From assembly GCA_033765235.1 (NCBI GenBank), contig JANRIG010000023.1, positions 62,001 through 126,000 of the forward strand: DNA of 64,000 bases, written 5' to 3'. This DNA comes from JANRIG01 sp033765235. Its GTDB lineage: Bacteria > Bacteroidota > Bacteroidia > Cytophagales > UBA9547. This document shows positions 16,516 to 25,097 of this stretch, one piece after another. Below the pieces are notes generated by a model. It ran no database searches, was not told the origin of the DNA, and was given only the letters and a program-made list of their open reading frames with translations. Numbering within the stretch: position 1 is the stretch's first letter; the number at the start of each line of letters is the position of its first letter. The position numbers were made by a program, and so were the translations under genes.

Positions 16516-18765
16516 TCAGTTTATCAAATACCTTACCCCTGCAAACATTCTGATGCCTTGCAGCGAGCTGTAGTTATAGTTTGGGTCAAATGTATACCCG
16601 TTTGGGTTTGACACGGGATCGTTTATGTTTTTGTCAAACGGGTCAAACGGACGCATGATAGGGTACTTGGGTACAAAGTCAAACATATTTTTTACACCCC
16701 CATATACCTCAAGTTTTGATTTCCACTTTTTAGTGACCTGTATATTTGCAATACAAAATAATGGAGAATATTCAGGCCTGTAATCATTGGGTAATATGGG
16801 CAATCTCATAGGTCCATACCATCTGCCTGTGAAGTCTAAAGAAATATTTGGTTTTGCAAAAGTATAGGAGGCAGTGAAATTGCCAGACCACTTAGGAGCC
16901 TGCAACTGGTCTGTTTTCAAATTATTATCTTGCACATACACCTCCATATAGGTGATGCCTGCCATGATTTTTAAGGGAAAGTTGAAAACCATGTCTTGAT
17001 TAAGCGATACACCTCTTGACACTGCATGACCGCTGATATTGTCATAAATAATTTTGTTGGGGTCTGTGTCAAAGTCTCCTACAATCTTGTTGGTAAAATA
17101 GGTATAAAAGGCAGTCATATCAAGCCCAATAAAAACTGCTTGGAAGGGCAATTTGAGCACGTAGTTCATCACGCCATTGTATGACCTTTCAGGGTTTAGT
17201 TGGCTTGTTATCACTACCTCTCTGGCTCCCGTGAGGGCAGCATGGTCTTCGGTAAATAAATTGACAACCCTGAACCCTGTACCAAAACTACCCCTTATGA
17301 TATTATTTTTATTAAATGAATATTTGAGCCCGGCCCTAGGTGAATTGATGCTGCCGTGGTACTTGTCATAATCATATCTGTAGCCGAGTAATACTTTTAA
17401 TTTTTCTGTAAGCCCCCATTCATCTTGTGCAAATACTCCGGGTAGAGGTGTAATGGCCGGTTTGGTAATACTGGTGTCATTGGGCTCTGCGGTAGCAGGT
17501 GAATTATCATCGTAAATGGTGTATCTGACAGAGGTGCCTAACAATATATTATGTCTAAGCCCTATTTTTTTTTCCCAATAGGCTTGTGCAAATCCTACGT
17601 GCTGAGTGGCCATATACGGAGTAGTGCCATAGTATGAATCTTGATTATGCCAATTAAAGGAATATTGAGTGATAATCTTTTCACTGATAGGTAGTTGGTA
17701 CATGCCTATAAGTTCAATCCTTTTAGTAATAATACTTTCGCCATACACACTATCAGTTCCTCGCCATTTATTAGTCCATCCATCTTGTCCTCCCCAACGG
17801 TCTTCATATACTACTCTGGCTGCTAATGAGCTTATTCTTGCATTTTTGCGCTCCAAACTCCACTTGTTGAACACAGATACTCTGTTTTGCAATGTCATAT
17901 CTGTAAATCCGTCTTTGTTGTTGTCAATAGTATTTTGATAGTTATAATAATTGACACCCAGCAGGTTACTACTATTGCCAATTTTGTATTTTGCAGATAT
18001 ATCTGCATTGTATTCGCCCCATGATGTGCCCATGATGTCTGCACTGAGCCTTGCAGCCTTAGAGGGGTTTTTGGTGATGATATTTATGATACCTCCCATG
18101 GCTTCTGAGCCATAAAGAGCTGCGGCAGGTCCTTTTACCACTTCTATGCGCTCTACAATGCTGTTGGGCACACCCATAAGTCCATATACCGTGGATAGTG
18201 CACTTACTATGGGCATGCCGTCTATGAGCACCATAGTGTATGGTCCTTCCATACCGTTTATATGAATATCGCCTGTATTGCACACATTGCAGTTGAGCTG
18301 AGGTTGCACACCATTGAGCATACCTACAGCCTCAAAAAGATTTGGTGTTGGGTTTTTTTGAAAAAATCGTGGGGTAATGACCTCTACCGGTATGGCACTC
18401 TCGAGCCTGTTCATCTCTTTCATGGTGCCTGTCACTACTACTTCCTCTATTTCGTTTTGTGATGGCACTACTATGTACACCACATTATCCATGTATTCAC
18501 TATTGATGTTTACTACCTCCTTGTGTGTGCGTATGCCTACACCGCTTATCAATAGTGTATGCTTGCCATAAGGAATAGCCGAAAGTGCAAAGCTGCCGGA
18601 GCTGTCGGTAGTAGTACCTATACCCAGCTTAGGAATACCTATGTTTATGTACGTTGCAGGTGCATCAGCTACCATTATTTTGCCCTTGACTGTGCCCGTT
18701 TGTGCCCATACACAAAAGGCAAGAGAAATTAAGGGGATAAGCAGGAAGTATTTGATATTCAACAT
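16516..18765 (-). CDS. TonB-dependent receptor, probably for a metal or metal complex
   Basis: A 749-residue outer-membrane receptor. A signal peptide ends at VWAQ, then a carboxypeptidase-regulatory-like domain (about 25-100) and the plug (IEEVVVTGT onwards). The plug contains INGMEGPYTMVLIDGMPI and VERIEVVKGPAAALYGSEAMGGIINIITK, close to HmuR/FepA-type receptors, and a CNVC cysteine pair just before it that could touch a metal. The 22-strand barrel follows, ending GVRYLIN. It is divergent from a DtxR-family regulator, and its promoter contains a perfect palindrome, so metal-dependent repression is likely. The cargo (haem, siderophore, Mn or another metal) cannot be assigned. Confidence 0.92.
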   Translation of the reverse strand: MLNIKYFLLIPLISLAFCVWAQTGTVKGKIMVADAPATYINIGIPKLGIGTTTDSSGSFALSAIPYGKHTLLISGVGIRTHKEVVNINSEYMDNVVYIVVPSQNEIEEVVVTGTMKEMNRLESAIPVEVITPRFFQKNPTPNLFEAVGMLNGVQPQLNCNVCNTGDIHINGMEGPYTMVLIDGMPIVSALSTVYGLMGVPNSIVERIEVVKGPAAALYGSEAMGGIINIITKNPSKAARLSADIMGTSWGEYNADISAKYKIGNSSNLLGVNYYNYQNTIDNNKDGFTDMTLQNRVSVFNKWSLERKNARISSLAARVVYEDRWGGQDGWTNKWRGTDSVYGESIITKRIELIGMYQLPISEKIITQYSFNWHNQDSYYGTTPYMATQHVGFAQAYWEKKIGLRHNILLGTSVRYTIYDDNSPATAEPNDTSITKPAITPLPGVFAQDEWGLTEKLKVLLGYRYDYDKYHGSINSPRAGLKYSFNKNNIIRGSFGTGFRVVNLFTEDHAALTGAREVVITSQLNPERSYNGVMNYVLKLPFQAVFIGLDMTAFYTYFTNKIVGDFDTDPNKIIYDNISGHAVSRGVSLNQDMVFNFPLKIMAGITYMEVYVQDNNLKTDQLQAPKWSGNFTASYTFAKPNISLDFTGRWYGPMRLPILPNDYRPEYSPLFCIANIQVTKKWKSKLEVYGGVKNMFDFVPKYPIMRPFDPFDKNINDPVSNPNGYTFDPNYNYSSLQGIRMFAGVRYLIN

Positions 18766-18789
18766 TACTCGAATTTGATATTAGTGTTA

Positions 18790-18820
18790 CAAAAATAAAA
18801 AGTTAGTTTAAACTAACAAA
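18790..18820 (-). promoter_or_regulatory. Promoter of the TonB receptor
   Basis: On the minus strand TTTG (complement of 18817-18820) is followed after exactly 19 nt by TATTTTTG (complement of 18790-18797), matching the Bacteroidota -33/-7 consensus TTTG-N19-TAnnTTTG. Transcription would start near 18783, about 18 nt before the ATG. Confidence 0.82.
18802..18817. promoter_or_regulatory. Palindromic operator, probable DtxR/MntR site
   Basis: GTTAGTTTAAACTAAC is a perfect 16-bp palindrome that fits, apart from one base shared with the -33 box, inside the 19-nt spacer of the receptor promoter. Its TTAG...CTAA half-sites recall DtxR/SirR-type boxes. Binding here would block RNA polymerase. It could also act on the regulator gene in the other direction, giving autoregulation. 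Confidence 0.72.
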
Positions 18821-18873
18821 ATATATTTTATTATTATTTCTTTAAATAAATATTTGCATATACATTTACAATT

Positions 18874-19566
18874 ATGAACACCTTTGCGGAAGAGAACTAT
18901 ATAAAGGCATTATTCAACCTGGCCGATGAACGTGGCGAGGTGAGTGTGAATGAGATAAGTAAAAAGCTCGGTATAAAGATGCCTACTGTAAATGGCATGA
19001 TGAAAAAACTTGCTGAAAAAAAAATAGTGCATTATGAAAGTTATAAACCACTTAAACTTACCTCTAAGGGTCGCAAACTCGCAGGTCTTATTATACGTAA
19101 GCACAGGCTTATGGAAATGTATTTGGTAGAAAAAATGGGCTTTAGTTGGGACGAGGTGCATGAAATAGCAGAACAGATAGAGCACATACAATCTCCGAAG
19201 TTTTTTGAAAAGATAGATGAATTGTTAGGTCATCCTAAGATAGACCCTCACGGCTCTCCTATCCCTGATAAAAAAGGTGCTGTGTCATGGCTACAATATG
19301 ATAAACTATGTGACATAAAACAGGGAACTACTGTGCGACTGAATGCAGTGATACACTCCAATTTAGAATTGCTTAAATACCTTACATCTAAAGGACTGAA
19401 ATTGGGTATAGAATTGCAGGTGATAGCCATAGAAGAGTATGACGGCACAATGACCGTGTCATATAATAATAAACCGTCCGAATATCTGAGCCAAAAAGTG
19501 TGTGAAAGCCTACTGGTGAGCAAAGTGACTAATAAAATTATTAAACAAAAAGATATTAAAACTTGA
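18874..19566 (+). CDS. DtxR/MntR-family metal-dependent transcriptional regulator
   Basis: A 230-residue metal-sensing repressor. The N-terminal winged helix (residues 1-70) includes VSVNEISKKLGIKMPTVNGMMKKL, the dimerisation and metal domain covers about 70-140, and an FeoA/SH3-like C-terminal domain follows (from about 150). Metal ligands can be aligned: H...E in KHRLME, and VHEIAEQIEH, where the usual DtxR Cys102 position is Glu, as in MntR. Against that, the N-terminal ligand positions read N8 and K11 (ENYIKAL) instead of MntR's D8 and E11. Metal preference, Mn or Fe, stays open. It is divergent from the TonB receptor and overlaps the galK 3' end by 11 bp. Confidence 0.92.
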   Translation: MNTFAEENYIKALFNLADERGEVSVNEISKKLGIKMPTVNGMMKKLAEKKIVHYESYKPLKLTSKGRKLAGLIIRKHRLMEMYLVEKMGFSWDEVHEIAEQIEHIQSPKFFEKIDELLGHPKIDPHGSPIPDKKGAVSWLQYDKLCDIKQGTTVRLNAVIHSNLELLKYLTSKGLKLGIELQVIAIEEYDGTMTVSYNNKPSEYLSQKVCESLLVSKVTNKIIKQKDIKT

Positions 19567-20839
19567 CATTTACAGCTCCTTCATTGCGTATTTGTACTAT
19601 GTAGCAACATCCTTTATCGAATACTTGGTCCATATTTTGCACAAACAGATCTACTCTGGCAGTGGGTACAAAAGCTTGAATAGTACCGGCAAAGCCACCT
19701 CCATGTACACGCCATGCCCCATCGCCCGCTAGAATATGGGATGCTATAATAAGTGCGGTGGGAATGCCCTGCTCCTCAGGGTGCTTGACAGAGTAGCAGT
19801 TTTGGCAATATTTCCAAGAGCTATCGCCGGACTCTATCACTAATTTAAAAAACTCTTGGAGGTTATTACTTTCTACGGCAACCACTTGTGCAGCCACTCG
19901 CCGGTCGTCTTGCAAAAAGTGTAAAGCACGCAGCACTGCCCTATCACCATGCTTGGCTCTTATGGGCTTTATATTTGCAAATAATTGCTCTAATGTGACA
20001 TGGCGCAATACATTTTTGTCAAAATATGATGCTACTGACTTCATCTCATGCTCGAGAGCAATGTAGTCATCGTTGAGGTCGGCATGATTGCCACCTGTAT
20101 TCACTATCACTAATGAATAGCCTGACTGAGTGAGGTTTGATTGCATTTTTTTTACAACTGGGTTATTAAAATCTTTGAAATCAATAGCTACCATGCCTCC
20201 AACTGAGCATGTGGTCTGATCCATGAGCCCGCAAGGTTTGCCAAAATATTCATTTTCAGCATATTGTGATATTTTTGCTGCGGTCACAGGGTCTATTTCA
20301 TTAGAATTGTACATGTCATTGAGCACAGATACTATGAGTACCTCAAAAGCTGCAGATGAGCTTAACCCCGAACCTTTGGGCACTTGCCCTGACAATACGG
20401 CATTAAAGCCTCCTATTTTATATCCTAATTGGATAAATCTGCTGCAAATACCTCTGATGATAGATGTAGAAGTAAATTTTTCGTTGTCATTTTTAGATAA
20501 ATCATTTATATTAATAATTATGGCATCATAACCTTCTGATATTATGTGTATTATGCCATTATTGGTGGGTTCTGCGAGTGCTACCATATCCAAGCTCACG
20601 GCAGCAGCCAACACGCGCCCTGCATTGTGGTCCGTATGGTTGCCACCTATCTCTGTGCGACCGGGAGTGGAATAAAATGCAGCCTTATTTTGTACGGCAA
20701 ACATATTTTCAAATAAATGTATAAGTTGCAAATATCTCTGCCTCTGTGGTAGTACTTGCTGGGTACCATATAGGTTTTGAAAAATGTCCGTACTGTGGTC
20801 GGATGATACTTTGCTCTTTAAATCTGAAATAGATAACAT
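19556..20839 (-). CDS. galK: Galactokinase
   Basis: GHMP-family kinase that phosphorylates galactose at C1 using ATP, the entry step of the Leloir pathway. The galactokinase signature lies at about 59-74 (PGRTEIGGNHTDHNAG), the ATP-binding GHMP motif at 153-164 (PKGSGLSSSAAF), and the catalytic Asp207 in GLMDQ. The C-terminal GHMP domain has RVHGGGFAGT. It is longer (427 residues) than the E. coli enzyme, with an N-terminal extension. galT, galE and galM are not in the window. It is the only sugar kinase near the alpha-galactosidase operon, but the REP/RAYT unit and a gene stub lie between them. Confidence 0.95.
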   Translation of the reverse strand: MLSISDLKSKVSSDHSTDIFQNLYGTQQVLPQRQRYLQLIHLFENMFAVQNKAAFYSTPGRTEIGGNHTDHNAGRVLAAAVSLDMVALAEPTNNGIIHIISEGYDAIIININDLSKNDNEKFTSTSIIRGICSRFIQLGYKIGGFNAVLSGQVPKGSGLSSSAAFEVLIVSVLNDMYNSNEIDPVTAAKISQYAENEYFGKPCGLMDQTTCSVGGMVAIDFKDFNNPVVKKMQSNLTQSGYSLVIVNTGGNHADLNDDYIALEHEMKSVASYFDKNVLRHVTLEQLFANIKPIRAKHGDRAVLRALHFLQDDRRVAAQVVAVESNNLQEFFKLVIESGDSSWKYCQNCYSVKHPEEQGIPTALIIASHILAGDGAWRVHGGGFAGTIQAFVPTARVDLFVQNMDQVFDKGCCYIVQIRNEGAVNVKF

Positions 20840-20855
20840 ATTGATAATGATTGAT

Positions 20856-21080
20856 TTATATACTAAGTTCTTTTATACTGCTAATCATATAATCCAACGC
20901 TTCTTGCGATAGCCTTGGGTGAATGGGCAAACTTACATATTTTTTGAACAATTCCTCTGCTATAGGGCACTCGCCTTCTTTGTGCCCTTGTGCCAAATAT
21001 GGCTCCGTGATTTGATGTGATGATATTTGACAACTTTTTAGAAAATTGTCAAATCTGGATCCGGATAAATTAATGCCTGT
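20856..21080 (-). pseudogene. 3' stub of a DegT/DnrJ/EryC1 aminotransferase
   Basis: About 75 codons are open on the minus strand and end with TAA at 20856-20858. The part after the REP palindrome reads like the C-terminus of DegT-family sugar aminotransferases: GECPIAEELFKKYVSLPIHP, then RLSQEALDYMISSIKEL, which fits the family's PvaE...SLPlhP.L pattern. About 300 upstream residues, including the PLP lysine, are gone. The frame runs back through the REP palindrome to the same TAA codon that ends the RAYT gene. It lies 17 bp upstream of galK, so it may once have been the gene before galK. It is a remnant, not a functional enzyme. Confidence 0.78.
21025..21054. repeat. REP palindrome, imperfect copy
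   Basis: Nine-base arms ATTTGACAA and TTGTCAAAT enclose CTTTTTAGAAAA. It matches the other two copies except in the inner right arm. It is read through by the DegT remnant frame. Confidence 0.75.
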
Positions 21081-21756
21081 TTAATCATCTTCCAAAATAA
21101 TATTTTCATTGATCACCATTTTTTGGTTCTCAGAATGAAATTTTAAGTAATCACTTTTCAATCCAAACCATTTTATAACCTCTTCCTTTTTCAATTTAGA
21201 TGGTTTATCAATCAATATTCTACAGTAACTACTCCATTCCCAATCATTTATATCCGTAACTAAGCCATGATGTTGCGCATTTGAGTGAATGTAGTATATG
21301 AGTTGCGTGAAATACGAATCATTATTAACCAAAGCTCTTTTGAAAGGGGTTTGAAATAATGTGCCAATCCTTTTGTTTTGCTTGTTAAATGCCATTGAGT
21401 AGCATTGAAAAAACTTTCGGAATTGGTGGCTTACAATATCGTGTACATTCTGATTTGCCAGATTCGACAACTTTTTAAAAGTTGTCGAATCATCACTGGC
21501 AAATTTAATTTGTGCATTTTTGAAAGTGATCAATTCTTCCAAGGTTTTAATTCTTACTAACAAATGAAAATGATTACCAAGTAAGCAATATGCATACGTA
21601 TTAAGTACAGGCGAGAGATATTCATCGTATTTATTAAGAAAATAGATATAATTACCCGAATTGTGAAACATAGGTTTTCTGTCCACACTTCTATTATAAA
21701 TGTGATAGAAGCAATCTGATTCAAATTTTGTGTAATAATGCGCTGTTTTTAGCCAT
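21081..21756 (-). pseudogene. REP-associated tyrosine transposase (Y1/IS200-like), N-terminal frameshift
   Basis: Y1/HUH endonuclease of the RAYT type that cuts and moves REP hairpins. The HUH motif is GNHFHLLVRI and the catalytic tyrosine region is QLIYYIHSNAQHHG. The uninterrupted frame starts only at a GTG (21686) and gives 201 residues, lacking the conserved CFYHIYNRS strand. That strand is encoded in frame just upstream. An ATG at 21756 starts MAKNSALLHK, whose frame hits a stop after a run of four A's (minus strand; 21726-21729); three A's would join it to FESDCFYHIYNRS. So the gene is probably broken by one inserted base. A REP palindrome lies inside it. Confidence 0.75.
21461..21491. 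repeat. REP palindrome inside the transposase gene
   Basis: A perfect palindrome with 15-bp arms GATTCGACAACTTTT and their complement around one T. It differs from the 21767 copy by one compensated base pair (C-G for T-A), so the hairpin is kept. It encodes part of the transposase (DDSTTFKKLSN). Confidence 0.85.
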
Positions 21757-21766
21757 ACCTAATTTT

Positions 21767-21797
21767 GATTTGACAACTTTTTAAAAGTTGTCAAATC
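21767..21797. repeat. REP palindrome, perfect copy
   Basis: A perfect 31-nt palindrome with arms GATTTGACAACTTTT around one T, upstream of the transposase. It lies 13 bp past the stop of the last gene of the alpha-galactoside operon and may also serve as that operon's transcript end. Confidence 0.85.
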
Positions 21798-21810
21798 TGC
21801 CATATAAAAT

Positions 21811-23196
21811 CTACAATACTTTAATATTCAACAATTTACACAACACCTTCAAACTTTCTGCATGGTCACCCATTACACATGCGTAGTGTTGCGATTGTAC
21901 TTTATCAAGCACCTCTCTTACGCTAATATCAGGATAGAATTTAATACTCGGCCAGCTCGGAAGGGGCACACCCATTTCCACCCATTGCGGGCGTTCTTTG
22001 CCCTCGCCTGTCACAATTTGCATTTGATAGCCGTCATAGTTTTCTTGCAGACACGCCATGGTATAGCGTCCTTTTTTCATATTGCTGCACTGAACAATTC
22101 CTTCGAGTAAAACCGTAGATATTTTCTTAATTTGTACTTTTCCTTCCACAAAATCGAAGGGACAATAGCCATCTTCACCTAATAATATATATTCGGGATG
22201 ATGCTCGTAATGTTCTATGAACATGGTTTGTTGGTTGGTGAGCCACTTGAGCATGAGCTCAGCTGCCAGATTCCCCAAATCATTTTCATCTATATATGGG
22301 TAGCCCGCAGAGTTTACCAAACTGGCAGGAATGGCATGCACCAACCCCATTTCCTGGTCTACACCTTCCACACATTTGTACGACACCGCATCGAAGCCTT
22401 TTTCTTCACAAATTTTTACCGTAGCCATATACATTCTAACGGCTTTTTCGATGGTTTCAGGTTGAGGGTTGCCAAGCGGATATTCCCATTCTTTGGAAAC
22501 ACGAGCCGTTTCTGCCTTTACCTCAGCATCTGAGAGGCTTTCCATTTTGTTTTTGAGTTGAAGTAAATCCACGCTTTCCACTTCTATACCTAATTGATCG
22601 CGCATACGAGTAGGATTGTAACTTGTTGAATATAAGCCCATATCATTAAACCCAAACATTCCCAAGCGTGCATGCTTCAGCTTTTTTGCTACATGGGCTG
22701 CTTTGGCAAAATTCAAGATGCCTTTGATGTCCATTGGTTGGTCGGGACCATTGAATAGGTAGTTGAATTTGATGCCCCATTGCTCCATCGTGTAACGGAG
22801 TGAAGTAGAACCTGCACCTGCGGCAGGGGAAATGAGCGTGCCTGCTTTGTAGCCAAATTCGCCTTCCTTGGCTGTAAATCCACCAAAAGAATACAAAACC
22901 ATAGTCACATTACGAAACTCGTGTAATACGCGGAAAACACCTCGTGTATCGATCCAGTTGATAATATTCACAAACAAGAAATCAAACTCCTGCTTTTTTA
23001 GAAATTCAATGGCATTGGTGGGCAAATCCGTTTCGCCATACACTACGCCTGCATGGAGCAATTCCAAACCTGCATCTTTGAGTTGCTTTTCGGCTCTGGC
23101 AGAAATATCAAACAGGTTTTTAGGTTCGTAAAATTGGGTGCCGAAGGCTACGTAACCGCAGGTTAATTTTGGATTTTGGGTTTTATTTATTGCCAT
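21811..23196 (-). CDS. L-fucose/L-arabinose isomerase-like protein A
   Basis: A 461-residue protein of the FucI/AraA-like fold, likely a cytoplasmic aldose-ketose isomerase. The conserved substrate and metal regions are GAGSTSLRYTMEQW, CVEGVDQ (Glu277), YIDENDLGN (Glu304/Asp306), and QSQHY near the C-terminus (His). These correspond to the Glu/Asp/His metal ligands of FucI as far as can be aligned by eye. It is the last gene of the six-gene alpha-galactoside operon and a paralogue of the protein at 28185-29561. The natural substrate is unknown; fucose, arabinose or galactose are only guesses. There is no signal peptide. Confidence 0.83.
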   Translation of the reverse strand: MAINKTQNPKLTCGYVAFGTQFYEPKNLFDISARAEKQLKDAGLELLHAGVVYGETDLPTNAIEFLKKQEFDFLFVNIINWIDTRGVFRVLHEFRNVTMVLYSFGGFTAKEGEFGYKAGTLISPAAGAGSTSLRYTMEQWGIKFNYLFNGPDQPMDIKGILNFAKAAHVAKKLKHARLGMFGFNDMGLYSTSYNPTRMRDQLGIEVESVDLLQLKNKMESLSDAEVKAETARVSKEWEYPLGNPQPETIEKAVRMYMATVKICEEKGFDAVSYKCVEGVDQEMGLVHAIPASLVNSAGYPYIDENDLGNLAAELMLKWLTNQQTMFIEHYEHHPEYILLGEDGYCPFDFVEGKVQIKKISTVLLEGIVQCSNMKKGRYTMACLQENYDGYQMQIVTGEGKERPQWVEMGVPLPSWPSIKFYPDISVREVLDKVQSQHYACVMGDHAESLKVLCKLLNIKVL

Positions 23197-23207
23197 AATT
23201 AAATTAG

Positions 23208-25061
23208 TTATTTTTTAATAAATCCTTTGTTTTGGTTGAATACTAATTTTTTTGCTGAAATAGAATCTGATTCTACATCTGCAAAATTATCTCCCAAATA
23301 GGTATTGTTTGAAATATTGGTGTTTTGTATGTGGGTGAGTTTAATGGTGGAATATTCAGGGTACAAAGGCTTAAAAGTTTTTGTTTGAATAACTGAATTG
23401 TTTATAAAAGACAAGTTTTCTACGGATTCTGCATTTACAATACTTTTATCAAATGTTTTGAACTGATTATTTTCAATTTTTATATTTCTATGATAATAAC
23501 CATCCGAATTACTGAGGGTTAGTATGTTTGGGTCTATATATATTACCGATTGCTCTAGTTTTGTGATACAGCAATTTTCAAAGGTGTTTTGTGTGATACT
23601 AACCTCTTCTACAGGTCCTGATTCGCACCAATAATTTGCATCGCCTGAAATGTGTATAGCAGCCATTTCATTCGAAAAATAGTTATTAGAAATTTCAACT
23701 TTGCCTGAGCATGAAATTAGCAATCCTCTCGCTCTGTTGTTGCGAATGGTACATCCTGTGATGAGTACATTGGTTGGATTCCAGGATACATTATCAAATG
23801 CGGTATTGGGCTTTATGATTGACCTTACATTTTCATCAAAAGTGATATGCCAGTATGCCCCATTTATTTTTTTGGTTTTAGAAACTTTAAGTTTTGCATA
23901 TTTCATAAGAGATGTGCGGTCTGTGAGAACCAATGTGTCGCCTGGTGACATGACTTCCAAATCATAAAATTGACTAAACCTTACTTTTATTGCAATGGTA
24001 TTATCATCAATGAAATCCACAAAGTGGGTATAGTTGCTATGGATATTGGTTCCATCGTCATGCATATTTTCTAAAATACAATCCTTTATAATGATATTGC
24101 CTTTGCACATAGAAAAATGGGTAGCATCTGCAGCTACCGATAACATTCTTTTAGAATTTGGAGGGGTGGTAATATTTACTTTGTTCAATGTGATGTTCAC
24201 GCTCCTTTCTGCTACTACACCCATAGAACTTGCATGGTAAATATTTACTCCGGAAATGCTTATGTCTGTTGCGCTTTTTATGTTTATGGCAGGAGAAATT
24301 CTATTGGGCATTTTGCGGCCTTTGGTTACAAATATCCAACCTATTTGAGGCAATTCTTCAGCAACGGTGTCTAAAATACGAACAACACCTTTTCTTATTT
24401 CCCATGCCTTGTATTCGTGATCAAGTCTGTCCATCCAAGGGTCCATTAAATATTTAGTTTGATCATATACCAATGCACGTGTAGTGGTGTCATAAAAAAT
24501 ATTTTCCTGCAAGCCTTGTTCATATCCGTCATCACCTGTATAAATAAGCTCATTACCTCTTATTTCGTAAGGGAAATCATCCGTCATTTGCAGGTCAAAA
24601 GTTTGATTTTTTTTGTCGACAGCTATAACTTTCCCCTCGCTGTGAAATGTGCGTTTCCAATCAATGTTTACATTTTTTAGATGAATATTTTTTGAATTTT
24701 CTATAAAGAATGGCAGCATTTGTCCATGAAATATAAAATTTGACCCACTGCCGTCTATTTCCAAATTTTCAAAATCAATAATGGGGAATGCAATTCTTTT
24801 CAAACTGTTGTCATTGTTTGATACGGTTACATATTTTTCAAATGCTTTTTCAGGATAAAAATGATATGTGCCACTTTTAATGATTAGCTTTTGAATATGA
24901 TTTATTTTTATTAAGGCAAGTGCATTATATATGTCTTGTGTAGCATCAAGCGTATCTAAAGTAATTGTATATTCTTTGCTTTCTATATCATTTTTTTTGC
25001 AAGAAAGCAGACTTATGCACAAAACGAACACATTTACAGAGGTTAAAAACGTATTTTTCAA
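23208..25061 (-). CDS. GH110-type alpha-1,3-galactosidase, lipoprotein
   Basis: A 617-residue right-handed beta-helix protein. The lipoprotein signal ends ISLLSC (Cys21), placing it on the periplasmic or surface face of a membrane. Several stretches look like GH110 alpha-1,3-galactosidases: the early DFENLEIDGSGSNFIFHG, CKGNIIIKDCILENMHDDG with TNIHS after it, and NNRARGLLISCSGKVEIS followed by the AIHISGD and WCESGPVEEV segments. GH110 enzymes remove terminal alpha-1,3-galactose, as in blood-group B or linear Gal-alpha-1,3-Gal, with inversion. The catalytic aspartates lie in the beta-helix coils and cannot be named with certainty. The pairing with a GH36-type enzyme supports alpha-galactoside use. 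A plain pectate-lyase-like helix is the alternative. Confidence 0.78.
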   Translation of the reverse strand: MKNTFLTSVNVFVLCISLLSCKKNDIESKEYTITLDTLDATQDIYNALALIKINHIQKLIIKSGTYHFYPEKAFEKYVTVSNNDNSLKRIAFPIIDFENLEIDGSGSNFIFHGQMLPFFIENSKNIHLKNVNIDWKRTFHSEGKVIAVDKKNQTFDLQMTDDFPYEIRGNELIYTGDDGYEQGLQENIFYDTTTRALVYDQTKYLMDPWMDRLDHEYKAWEIRKGVVRILDTVAEELPQIGWIFVTKGRKMPNRISPAINIKSATDISISGVNIYHASSMGVVAERSVNITLNKVNITTPPNSKRMLSVAADATHFSMCKGNIIIKDCILENMHDDGTNIHSNYTHFVDFIDDNTIAIKVRFSQFYDLEVMSPGDTLVLTDRTSLMKYAKLKVSKTKKINGAYWHITFDENVRSIIKPNTAFDNVSWNPTNVLITGCTIRNNRARGLLISCSGKVEISNNYFSNEMAAIHISGDANYWCESGPVEEVSITQNTFENCCITKLEQSVIYIDPNILTLSNSDGYYHRNIKIENNQFKTFDKSIVNAESVENLSFINNSVIQTKTFKPLYPEYSTIKLTHIQNTNISNNTYLGDNFADVESDSISAKKLVFNQNKGFIKK

Positions 25062-25097
25062 AATACCTATAATTTTAATTTTTTGTAAATAATACCT

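Larger units (their letters stand above)
21025..21797 (-). mobile_element. REP/RAYT unit
   Basis: A REP-associated tyrosine transposase gene bounded by palindromes of one family: an imperfect copy at 21025-21054 and a perfect one at 21767-21797. A third lies inside the gene. It is inserted at the junction of a truncated DegT aminotransferase and the alpha-galactoside operon. Target duplications are not visible. Other genomic copies of the palindrome cannot be seen from this window. Confidence 0.7.
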
